The translations under genes and the position numbers were made by a program. From NCBI GenBank assembly GCA_022836615.1, contig MU405241.1:186001-250000 (forward strand): 64,000 nt of DNA, written 5' to 3'. Under the pieces are notes generated by a model. That model had not been told where the DNA came from. It searched no databases and saw only the letters and a program-made list of their open reading frames with translations. The DNA comes from Annulohypoxylon bovei var. microspora. Its lineage: Eukaryota > Ascomycota > Sordariomycetes > Xylariales > Hypoxylaceae. Positions 50,937 to 61,321 of this stretch are shown piece by piece; position 1 is the first letter of the stretch, and every line of letters begins with the position of its first letter.

Positions 50937-53435
50937 TTAAATTCGGATTTGGTTTTTCTTCCACAAGAGTAGCGCTACAGGAACTTGTGCCACCGCAGCG
51001 CCACACAAGACGAGCATTTGACGATTATACCCCTCAGCGAGAACGAATCTAATTTCTTCCTGTGTTTGAGTCGGAAGTGAAATAAGATACTTGCCTAAGC
51101 TTGCTAGGACGACAGAATCAGACGCATCCGCGATGCCGACGAGTCGAGATTTGGTATAACCATTGAATACGGATGTTGCAATCGCAAGAAAGATGGTGCT
51201 GCCCATCATTTGAAATTCACTTGCCGACCCCATTGCCACAGCTAATTGAGTTAGCTCGCTATCAAACACGGGGTATAAACACTTGCCTTTATCACGCCCG
51301 CTAATAACGAAAGGGATCATAATGAACAACACCGCCCAATTCGTGCCCCAGCCAAAGCCAGCTAGTATTTCGTAGCCGTAGATTCGGGGTGGGATGTCAG
51401 TGGAAAGTGGCAGCGTGCCTAATAATGTAAACCCGGTGACAGAAATGCATGACCCAACCAAAGCAATGTAGACAGGTGCAATTTTGAACTTCGATGCGAT
51501 GGTCGAGCCAACCATTATGCCAAAAGTGGCGGTAAGTGTAAAAGGTATCCTATAACCCTGAGAGTTAATGTTATCTCATATTTAGTATCAGGCACATTAT
51601 TCTAGAAGCTACCCACACTCGTACGCCTGCCTCTACCCCTGACAACCCGTGGACGAGCTGAAATCTTTGGGGAAGTTGAAAGATTGACACGACTTGAGGC
51701 CCACCAATTAAAAGGATAGAACTTTTCGTCTATTAGTTCCATCATTGGCGAGGGTTAAACGATAGCTGAACTCACAGTAGTATTCCTACCATTATTCGAT
51801 TAGTAAGGAATGTCCACGGTAAAACGGGTTCTCGGATAATGCTATTTAAGGAAACGTGGCGCTCCCAGGCAATGAGGACAATCCAGAGCACACCAGAGAT
51901 AGTCAACATCGAGATTACGTAGCCAGATCTCCATGGGAATTGTGAGCCTGCCTCTTCAAACCCAGCCGTCAAAGATAGAGTCGCGAGGACAAGAAGGACT
52001 GCCCCAGGTATGTCAAGCCTATCAAGAGTTTTCTTCGATATTACGTGGTTGAGCTTGGCTGATCGACGATTCGGTTGGTCTTGGTAAGGGAAGCCATTTG
52101 GGATTCCAAAGATAGCGAGCATGAACGCGAATGCGCCGATAGGCACACTAGGAGATATTAGAACATGAATATCACAAGTGGGCTTGACATACTTGATCAA
52201 AAATATCCACCTCCAACTTGTCTCACTGCTGATGGCACCCCCAACTATAGGACCAAGAAGCATCGAAAGTGATGTCACAATCGACAACTGAGCCGTCACC
52301 TTGGCAAACTTCTCTGGTGGTACCAATTCGGTCACCAGGATAGTACTGAGTGAATGTGCAGCACCACCACCAGCGCCCTGAAAAGCGCGGAAAGCAATTC
52401 TATGAAAGTCATTAGTACTTGACACGCTAATTATCAAGTTATCCTTGATATGACTTGCAGCTGTGTCATGGTGTGTACAGCACCACACGCCCCAGAGAAT
52501 ATCACGAAGAGAGCAATAGACGTGGTAAAAATAAGCTTCCGGCCAAATATGTCGCTCAACTTGGCAAATATAACGATAACCGCTGTCGAACTCGTGAGCA
52601 GCTTGAAAGGAGGCTAGATATAGGTGACTTCAGACCGACTCTGCCTAAGAGGTAGCTAGAAAGCACCCAGCCAGATTGTTCAAACCCCCCAATATCATCG
52701 GTGATAGCAACTAGAGCCGTTGTCACAACTGTGATTTCCATAACCACTAGGAAGACTATGACTGCCATTCTGGAGTATGGTCAGTTTCGAAAGATGTCCA
52801 AGAGGTTTGTGTTAGACGAACGCCGATGCCACCATCCAGTAGCGAGCTCCCGTAAGATAGATGATATCGTTGCGGCTTCCCTCTGTTAGCTTCAGCGGTC
52901 CCAACAAGTCAAACGTAAACTTGACTTGCTTGATACTTGACTTGCATAAGTCAATTCAAGCCCAAAATATCGTCAAGTTTGGCAAGTCAAATTTCGGTTT
53001 TTTCTTGACTTGAGTGGGTCTAATTTCATGAAGGTATCGCGCCCCACTTATATACCCATAATTACGCGTATAGTGGTGTTTTGACCAACGGCATTACCGA
53101 GTTTTATGGGACCCGGGTGAGTAACCACGGTTTAAAAATCGACGACGATGTTCACGATGCACAGGCCAGGAATATGGGTTATGGACCCGCTTTTTGTATG
53201 ATTATTAAGCAAGCCAAGCTGGAAAAATCGTCAAGTATTTAAGAATTGCTTCAAACTTGATTTGACTTGTGTAAGTCAAAATCAGCTTCACATTTGACTT
53301 GCTTGACTTGTTGGGACCCCTGGTTAGCTTAGCGGCCTCGCGGGGCTGCATCTCGAATTCTCGTGCGAAATTTTGGGTGTCGGGAACATTATCAAAGAAT
53401 TTTAAGCTGGTCCTGCTCAATGAGGGCGTTGACAT
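50937..53435 (-). pseudogene. DHA2-type MFS efflux pump, split by a hAT MITE
   Basis: Fourteen-span drug:H+ antiporter-like exporter. The first exon starts at 53435 and encodes an N-terminus ending REAAKLT. A 430-bp MITE then interrupts it (52893-53322). The exon resumes at 52892 with GSRNDIIYLTGARYWMVASA and is spliced near 52822/52769 to MAVIVFLVVMEITVVTTALV, the helix-1 signature. Next come SSYLLG, then AKLSDIFGRK (motif A), then RAFQGAGGGAAHSLSTILV and TSWRWIFLI. The last exons (to 50937) carry the C-terminal helices and end KKNQIRI. Every other exon reads well, so the insertion is the only clear lesion; the insertion plus duplication is 438 bp but contains stop codons. Its 3' end lies about 1.3 kb from the pyranose-oxidase-like gene, with which it is convergent. 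Confidence 0.85.
52893..53322. mobile_element. 430-bp hAT MITE, copy 2, inside the DHA2 gene
   Basis: Same ends as copy 1 (CAGCGGTCCCAACAAGTCAA) and a perfect 8-bp duplication GTTAGCTT (52885-52892 and 53323-53330). Excision would rejoin AAG CTA ACA GAG in frame. It lacks about 20 bp present in copy 1 and differs by scattered substitutions. Confidence 0.94.
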
Positions 53436-55057
53436 GATTAGGTAAGTAACGTGATGAGAATTTGATGAGAATTTAGACGGAGTTAGGATACTTGATGGGC
53501 GGAGGAGGTGAAGGATGAGGCATCAATGTAACAAGACTACACCAAGAAGACTTCCCAAGTTCCTAAGAACGATCGCCATAGCGCTGCCAACAAACGGGAT
53601 CCACACATTTGGATGAAACTCTTGGCCCTTCGAGGTGTGTCGTGTAATTCAGAAATAGACCAACAAGTGGCACATATGAGAAGTAATCGGAAGCCATCGA
53701 TCATCGGGCCGAGATATATTTGTAGCCAGATACGGGTCTGTGTACAAAACCGCAATCATACCTAACTGGAATATTCCTGCGGGGGTCTATACCTAAAGCT
53801 CATAATAATAGAGGATGGATGAGAAGATGAAAGATTCATGTACATGTGCCAGTGGTGCTCATTGGCCTTGTTCTACCAACCGCATGATACATTGACTGTT
53901 GGTTGGTAGGCAGAAAAAATATGTTGAAAACGCATAAGTGATTTCCTCATAACATATTATATTCCCGCCAATGACGGTTACTAAATTTCGACAATTCCAT
54001 TGGTTGAGATAGGTACCTAGGTAGGTAGGCATTATATCCTGCCTACCTGAAATGATTACCAGTTAAAGGGGTAAAAGCAATCCTTTTAATCGGTCTCATT
54101 TCTTTGCTAGTTAGGTACTTTGGGTGACGATAGTAACCAAGACTTTTCAAAACTTTATTACATACCTATAAACGATGGATATATGCTTATGTTAGAAGCT
54201 TCCAAGATTACCTACTTAGAAACGTTAAGACTCCATCCTTTACTCCAGACACACACTGATACATGCTAGGTTAGATCCGAAGCCTACTCATCAATTGATA
54301 AGTATTGAATTATGACAACGTTTTAACCGATATAATGTAAAAAATATATCATATAGTTCCATACATACCTGAGCCAATTCGTTGTTCACTTTTTCACAAC
54401 GTACAGCTTCCCTTTTTCCATTATATCCAAACATGTAGTCATAATTCTACTCGCCCTTACGCCTCTAGTGACAAAATGTAAAACACACTCTAGCAATATA
54501 ACTAGAGTGATTATTTATGACATCTCATAGTACCTAATAAATGAAGATCATCTTTTCAGTTAGCAGTTTATTTGGTTGTATTGCCTCCTACCTGTGACTC
54601 AAAAGTTCCGGTCCTTTTCTTTTGGCACATTCGGTATTAGTCTGCCCTGCTTTCTTCTAAAGTGTTAATTACCTTTCTCTTTCCTACCTGCTCCCTTTTT
54701 CATATATATACCTACCTACCTACCCACCTACCTGACTATGTATATTTCTCCTTCCTACCTTTCCTGCAATTATATAATATCTTCCACAACCAACCATCTT
54801 CTACTCTATCCCAGCATAAGATGTACCTACCCAGGTACGAAACCCTTCAAATATCTCCAGTTTTAGAGTTGGACTTCACCCATACTTATAACTACTCTAT
54901 ACTTACAACATATTCTCATATTTTACCTTGTTTTTACCACCTTTAATCCCATCATTATTACTATCAATCTAGCCCAGAATCCATCTAGAAATGATTCGAC
55001 ACGGGCTCATAACAATTACTCTACCAACCTACGAAGATACTTTGCTCGAACTTAGGT
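53436..55057. other. Gene-poor AT-rich stretch
   Basis: No gene recognised. It carries several CCTACCTAGGTA-type motifs (near 54011-54030 and 54700-54735). A frame near 53540-53640 on the minus strand reads NVWIPFVGSAMAIVLRNLGS and may be a scrap of a membrane protein, but it is too short to assign. Confidence 0.45.
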
Positions 55058-55252
55058 ACTCGCGAGATTCTCGGCGACAACCATAACATAGCCAACATGT
55101 TCATTTCCTCAAACAAATCACTCGATGAATCTGTAATCACAGAATATACAACAATACTTAGTACGTCCATCGGTGCTACGTACTTAGAGATCCACGAAAA
55201 TTCGATTTCTAGAAGCACTATCAAAGAAAATCTCCGATACATAATATGGTAA
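55058..55252 (+). pseudogene. Coding-like fragment, family unknown
   Basis: An open frame without ATG at its left edge, containing EILGDNHNIANMFISSNKSL and ending IKENLRYIIW and stop. A second coding-like frame, 55436-55651, reads KEANATLQTVSIPHQQL and FLADAGTIFVTHLKRVHINP. A third, 56618-56803, ends MGFGEEHDWDEDQLP. All three look like parts of real proteins in composition, but no continuous spliced gene can be built. They may be pieces of one decayed gene or of unrelated ones. Confidence 0.3.
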
Positions 55253-56865
55253 GAGAACTACAACTATCACCAATACCCAGCCAAAGCTCTAACTAACAAT
55301 AACACAGAGCCGGAAATACTACAAAAATACGGCAAAAACGACGGCTCACAATCCTCCTCGACATCGGAGCTTCTGGCTTAAGGGCACCCAATTACTTACA
55401 TTTCAATAATCTTGGAGCTTTAGTAGTGCTCCTAACGGCAAAGTCTTGCTGATCAGCGCTTTAAGGAAGCCAATGCCACCCTCCAAACAGTCTCAATCCC
55501 GCATCAACAGCTTAGACAGTGGGCGCATTGGCACCAGATGCTTCTGGCCATGTTCCTGGCCGACGCGGGGACAATATTTGTCACGCATCTCAAGAGGGTT
55601 CACATCAATCCGGACAAACGACAAATTAGTAGCCATAAATTTGATATATAATATCAGGCTTCAATCCTAACACCTTTACCGAGCGATCCACGTCCTGTCA
55701 TACTATATATGGAGAGGTGATGAGCAAGCCATGTCGGTGACCATGACATGGAATAACACAAAAGGAGCATAAAATCAGGAGAATTGTGCCTCCTCTGGCG
55801 CCTTCGAGAGCGCCAGTTAAAGTACTTTCAAGAATCGTCGAGAATTTGCCCAAGTTCTTCTCCGAAGGACCAAATCTGAGCCCTTTACTGCCAGTACGGC
55901 CTGGTGGGCTCTTTTCGATACTTTGCATATTTCCGTGCCTGAGGATAATCCTGCACCAAGTGGAGGAGTGAGAAATCTGGCGCTAGAGATGAAGCCTTGA
56001 GCCTGGCTTCATCCGTATGAAAATCGGAATCAGCAAATAGTAGATTATTTTGGAGCTAATCATACCTCCGCAGCATGAAATTTCCTAGCGTTTCATTAGT
56101 GAGCTAAGGTACAGTACCTTAGGTACTATCACGAAATTAATCCATCATACATATTTGGATTATATCCGGGTCGACAACCTGAGATTGAAAGAGAGTTAAA
56201 GATAACGAAAGTACGCAGGGGTTGGTAGTTTTCCAGCTATGAACTAACATGCTGAACGAAGTTTCGCATTCGAAAACTTACCTACCTACCTACCTAGGTA
56301 CATATGACTTTCCAGCCCCTAACTAGAGTCCGAGCCGACATATTACCCGATACGACAATATTTGGCAATGTACGCGAATACCTCGTCTGCCACAGTGCAT
56401 CCAAGTATCTAGAACTCTCAAGACAATATCTAGGTTAGGCGACATTGGCGCTCATATAACCAAGGACAATTAATACTTCTTTTACCTACGAGCCATTAGG
56501 GGCAAGAGATCATTCGAATTTCAGTATTCGACAGCAGTATGCTTATTACGGCAACCGTCCGACTCCCCGATACGCAGAAAATGTTCTTTCCATCAAGTTT
56601 CCGCTTAGCAAGCTTAAATGCTGTTGTCGCAAGGCATTCACATCGCCATACTGAAGAACTGGGCATCTATAGCGAACCTCTCCCATACCGCACCCGATTG
56701 TTCGGATTCATATCCACAACTCTATAGAACCATCAAGAGTGAGCTGGAGGACATCATGGGTTTTGGCGAAGAACACGATTGGGATGAGGACCAACTCCCC
56801 TAACACGAGAAATCCCGGATGCCGGTCCATTGACCGATGCGAATTTGCAGAGGAAGTAGATTTGT

Positions 56866-56891
56866 GGGGGGGGGGGGGGGGGGGGGGGGGG
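56866..56891. repeat. Poly-G run (26 bp)
   Basis: Uninterrupted G homopolymer 84 bp left of the assembly gap. Confidence 0.85.
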
Positions 56892-56975
56892 ATGGGTTAG
56901 GGGTTTTAAAAACCCCATAATAGGGTTAAAAAATAGAAAAAAAACAAAAAAAAGCTCTATACTAAAATAATGCCG

Positions 56976-56985
56976 NNNNNNNNNN
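56976..56985. other. Assembly gap (10 N)
   Basis: Ten N between a short AT-rich segment and a C homopolymer. Order and distance across this point are not proven by the sequence. Confidence 0.98.

Positions 56986-57038
<53 letters not shown>
56986..57038. repeat. Poly-C run (53 bp)
   Basis: Uninterrupted C homopolymer directly abutting the gap. Its length and position suggest either a sequencing/assembly artefact or a true homopolymer that broke the assembly. Confidence 0.9.
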
Positions 57039-57040
<2 letters not shown>

Positions 57041-58530
57041 GTTAGAGTGATAGGGGCTTTTCAAATCCCGCTGCTATGGTTACAAAATAGCATACTACGC
57101 AGTAACATGTCGATGATAACATGTTGCCGGGAGAATAGACTCGAATACGTTACACGTTTATGAGACGTCCATTACAGCGAGGAGTCATGAAAGGATCATG
57201 GTATTGGATGAAGACAAGTTTTACCTGGGAAGATAAAACTATCATTGAGGATAGTAGCGCGAACGCTGAGCTGAAGGATGGTGAAGTCAAAACACGAGCA
57301 CGCGTGGAATTCTAGAGATGTAATACATACGGAGAAAGCCCCCTTTTGATAAAATTCCCATAGCTTATTAGGTATCACTGTTATCATCAAGATATTAATT
57401 ATTATGACCATCCGCGGACATCTATCCGTCTAGCATTATTAACATTAATTACTAGGTTGTCACGGCAAAACCAAGAGAAAAGATTGAAGGTTTTGAGTGG
57501 TCTACCGGGCTAGTATAGCCCGGGGAAATCGTGTTTTATAAGAGCGTATGAGCAGGGGTTTAGTAAGGGCTATGATCCACGTTTTCCACGTGACATAGGT
57601 TAAAGAAGTGCGGCTAGAAACTTTTATAGGGTATGCTTGGTAGGATCTTGAGATCATGGACCTCATCGGTGACCCTGATATACGTTGTATTAAATAGTAG
57701 CTCCATCACGACTAGGAAGTTGAAGCTACGAAAGTTGTCCTTCTAAAATATCTTCTTTCAGGAGCATCCAAACATCTTCTAACTACGAATTAGTCGTGAT
57801 AAAATTATGGGGGTTTTATTCTAGGGGAATCAATCGGCCGTAAACCACATATCCCTATATCGGCCATAAAAGGTATCCTTGTTAACGCCGCGGCGATAAA
57901 GTTATACGAAAATAAAATGTAAGTACCGAATTAAAAATGGCATAGATATCACCCCTATTCCATCTTGATATCTTCATAGGAAGCTTTAATTAATTAACGG
58001 GTAGTATTATTAATTTCTGTATTTGCAATCCAAACCCCTACCATGGAAGGAAAAGAAGAAGAAACATTGGATACCTATTCATCGACAGTTACGAAAGTTT
58101 CTAGTTAGGGATAGTTTTATCTCCATATGTAATCAAACTAGTAGCATATAACGAAATAGTAAACGCGTTTATGTTCCTAGGTTATGTCATCGCCATGCAT
58201 GACTACTATTAACTGCGACGCCACCGGAGGTAAGTGTAATGTGCATGGCCAAAGAGATGGGGCATATTCTTAGCTATCAGTCATTCAAGCAGTAAATAAT
58301 TATGAATTGACAATGAAGGCAATGGGTATGGGTAGTAGTGTATATAGTTTCATGGAGCTCCTTCTTCTCAATGGGAACAGCATGGACATTAGAGAAATAA
58401 ATCCAAACACCATTCCGCTGAAGTCTACTTACCCCTGAATCTTCAGACATACACAGTAGCTACTTTACCATATTCATCCAATCTACCCACTACGATCCCT
58501 AACCTTATATACCACATCATTCCCAAGAAA
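57039..58530. other. AT-rich intergenic region
   Basis: No gene seen over about 1.5 kb. The last 250 bp form the promoter side of the reductase gene. Confidence 0.5.
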
Positions 58531-59577
58531 ATGGTTGCCAACAAAGCCCTCATCTTCAAGAGGATCCCCACCGGACTCCCAGTCCCCGGTGAGCATCTCG
58601 TGATCGAGCAGCGGCCCATCGATCTCGACGCCGTGCCCATCGGCGGCATCGTCGTCGAAGTACTATCAGTATCACTAGACCCCTACCTCAGGGGTCGCAT
58701 GCGGGACGCCAGCATCCCCTCCTACAAGCCGGCCTTCCCGCTCGGCGAGCCCGTGCAGAACGACGCCATCGCCCGGGTCCTCAAGTCAGACAACGCCAGG
58801 TTCCACGCCGGCGACGCGCTCTACATCTTCCTCCCCTTCGCGCAGTACGTCGCCGTGCCGGCCGACAAGCTGCACGACGCCGTCAAGCTCGACAACCCCT
58901 ACGGCCTCGCGCTCGACACCTTCCTCGGGCCGCTGGGCATGCCCGGCCTGACGGCCTTCTCCTCGCTGTACAAGATCGGGCAGCCGAAGCGCGGGGAGAC
59001 CATCTTCGTCAGCTCGGCCGCGGGCGCCGTCGGCTCGCTCGTCGGGCAGCTAGCCAAGCGCGAGGGGCTGACGGTGATCGGGTCGGTCGGGTCGGACGAG
59101 AAGCTGTCGTTCATCCTGCGGGACCTGGGCTTCGACGCCGGGTTCAACTACAAGAAGGAGCGGCCGTGGGACGCGCTGGCGCGGCTCGCGCCCAACGGCA
59201 TCGACATCTACTACGAGAACGTCGGGGGCGCGCACCTGGAGGCGGCGCTGCAGCACCTCCGGGAGCGCGGGCGCGTGGTCGTCTCCGGCATGATCGAGGG
59301 CTACAACAGCGCGCTGGAGGACCGCTACGGCGTCCGCAACCTGCTCGAGATCTTCGCGAAGCGGCTGACAGTCGCCGGCTTCATCGTGTCCGACGACGAC
59401 TTCGGGCCCACGTACACCGAGCGCCACCAGAGGGACGTGCAGAGGTGGATCGCGGACGGCAGCGTCAAGGCGAAGTTGCACGTCACGCACGGCATCGACC
59501 GCGGCGCCGAGGGCCTCGTCGAGATCTTCCAGGGCAAGAACTTTGGGAAGGCGATTTTGAAGATCAAGGAGGACTAG
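58531..59577 (+). CDS. NADP-dependent alkenal/enone reductase (MDR, zinc-free)
   Basis: Medium-chain reductase of the leukotriene B4 12-hydroxydehydrogenase/prostaglandin reductase (PTGR/YfmJ) group, reducing the C=C bond of unsaturated aldehydes or ketones. 348 residues in one uninterrupted exon, normal for the family. Marks: VSLDPYLRGRM near 50, FLGPLGMPGLTAFSSLYKIG near 130-150, the NADPH-binding AAGAVGSLVGQLAK near 163, and YENVGG near 227. The C-terminus is EIFQGKNFGKAILKI. The Cys/His ligands of zinc alcohol dehydrogenases are absent. It is far more GC-rich, notably at third positions, than its surroundings and has no intron, unlike most genes in the window. Confidence 0.93.
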   Translation: MVANKALIFKRIPTGLPVPGEHLVIEQRPIDLDAVPIGGIVVEVLSVSLDPYLRGRMRDASIPSYKPAFPLGEPVQNDAIARVLKSDNARFHAGDALYIFLPFAQYVAVPADKLHDAVKLDNPYGLALDTFLGPLGMPGLTAFSSLYKIGQPKRGETIFVSSAAGAVGSLVGQLAKREGLTVIGSVGSDEKLSFILRDLGFDAGFNYKKERPWDALARLAPNGIDIYYENVGGAHLEAALQHLRERGRVVVSGMIEGYNSALEDRYGVRNLLEIFAKRLTVAGFIVSDDDFGPTYTERHQRDVQRWIADGSVKAKLHVTHGIDRGAEGLVEIFQGKNFGKAILKIKED

Positions 59578-61321
59578 CTCAGCTGAAAATGTGAGAATAT
59601 CGGGTTTGGGCACATGATGGGAGGTTGGGGGTAGGATTGTGTAGCATAGCCTCATTCACGACGATAGGAGTCTTTTGATAGCGAAGAAATAAATTTACGT
59701 ACGAAATATCTACCTTATAATCTGCGGCTTGATTTGCTCGATGTTAACGTAATGTTGCTACAGGACTATCTTCATCCCACGTTTTTGACCGAACGGCTTA
59801 TTTCAAGCTAGGTGGAAGGAACTGACGATCAGAAATCAGGTGCATGAGGCTTAGGCTGAGGGAATACACGGCGTATAGATCAATATACTGAATTTATTTC
59901 CGAGTAACACAAAATAGCGGTCAGTCAGGCACGTTCGTTATTGATAGCCAAATTAGTATTAGAAAACGCCTCTAGCTTATTATAAAGATCGTTTTTACTT
60001 GATTCAATAGGCGGTGATATTTGAATAGGAATTATTCTACCTAACAACAATTCAAGCTAAGGCTTCCTCCCCGTTGAAACCTCAACTCCAGAGATGTGTA
60101 TCGTATGAGGCTGTTAGATAAGAGAAGCTCTCCCTACCAATAACAAGCATCCTATCAAATCCATTCAATGCTATGGGCTGCCCTGAGTATAATATGACTC
60201 ACCGAACGAAGCCCAAATCCTTCGCGCCTTACACCCAGCCGGCATCCATCCCTCCCACCTGAACCTCAGACAAATGACAAGCGCCGTCACAATATGATAC
60301 GTCGCACACCGCTCGCCAATCAGCCGCGGAGCACGAAACCAAGCCACAAAAAACGCCCGCGTATGACCACCACGTCATCGGTTCTCCGTCCCGATCTTGC
60401 CCTACGCACCATAGCTGCCAGCTGGATTAGCTGCTGCGCGACCTGAGAAACGGGAGTGCTTCCCGCCGGTGACGCATATCCGTCGGCACGTCTGGATGAC
60501 GCGAAGAGCCGGTAGGACTTTTCACCACCGCGACGCATGCATGTAGCCTTAATATTGACACAAGGAGAAGAAGTAGATAGTATTTCACGGTAGCTTCCTA
60601 CGGACGTGTATGTACATACAGGCAGCTATCCTGGTAGCAAGTCAAGAATTGAAAGCAACAACAAACAGACTGACGTTACTTGGGTATCTTCGGTTTCTAT
60701 CCACCGCACTGGATACTGCCGCACAACTCTTGCAACAGCTTTAGTTCCACACGCACACAAGTGACTTCACAGTAAGATGCTCATTCGTAACCATGAAGTA
60801 GGCATAAAGATCCATCCAAGGCTAGACTCAAGCTTCAATACCTCGCCTACAATACCCCATCTTCGGGATCCAAATCTCTTTTCACTTAAAGAAAAACAGC
60901 GATTGCACAACAACAGTCACCTCATCCTGCTAGTTCCGAAATATAAACGTGTATTCTCCTGAGACCTGGGTATGAAATCCCGGTTGTCGTCTAGGAGCCC
61001 TCTTAAATCGTAACGCCTAATCCCAAACGCCGCCCCCCTTAGAAATTATCTGTGGTATAATTCGTTCGTAGAAGTACAATGGTTGAGGCGACTCAATATT
61101 TTAGATCTATCGAGTATCGAGTCTGAGCATGCCGAAATGGATAGGACAATTCAAGAACCCCAAAGAAGTGAAAGTGCCGATCTGATATATACAGCCTGGA
61201 TGTCGAATTTAGGTAGTTCCATTTCGATTTGTACAAAGGAATCGAAATCAGGTTGTAGAGACTGCCGCGAGAAAAAAAAACACATCAGACGATTGCTCGT
61301 CGCAGTAGGAATCACGGTGAT
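59578..61321. other. Intergenic region with a GC-rich coding-like patch
   Basis: No certain gene. On the minus strand a frame without stops across about 60180-60370 reads GGHTRAFFVAWFRAP then HIVTALVICLRFRWEGWMP, and ends at a possible donor. It looks protein-like but has no start or partner exon that I can place. Elsewhere I see nothing. Confidence 0.45.

Noticed and set aside
56892..56935. Telomere-like TTAGGG copies
   Set aside because: Only one or two imperfect copies, not a tandem array; insufficient for a telomere or interstitial telomeric repeat.
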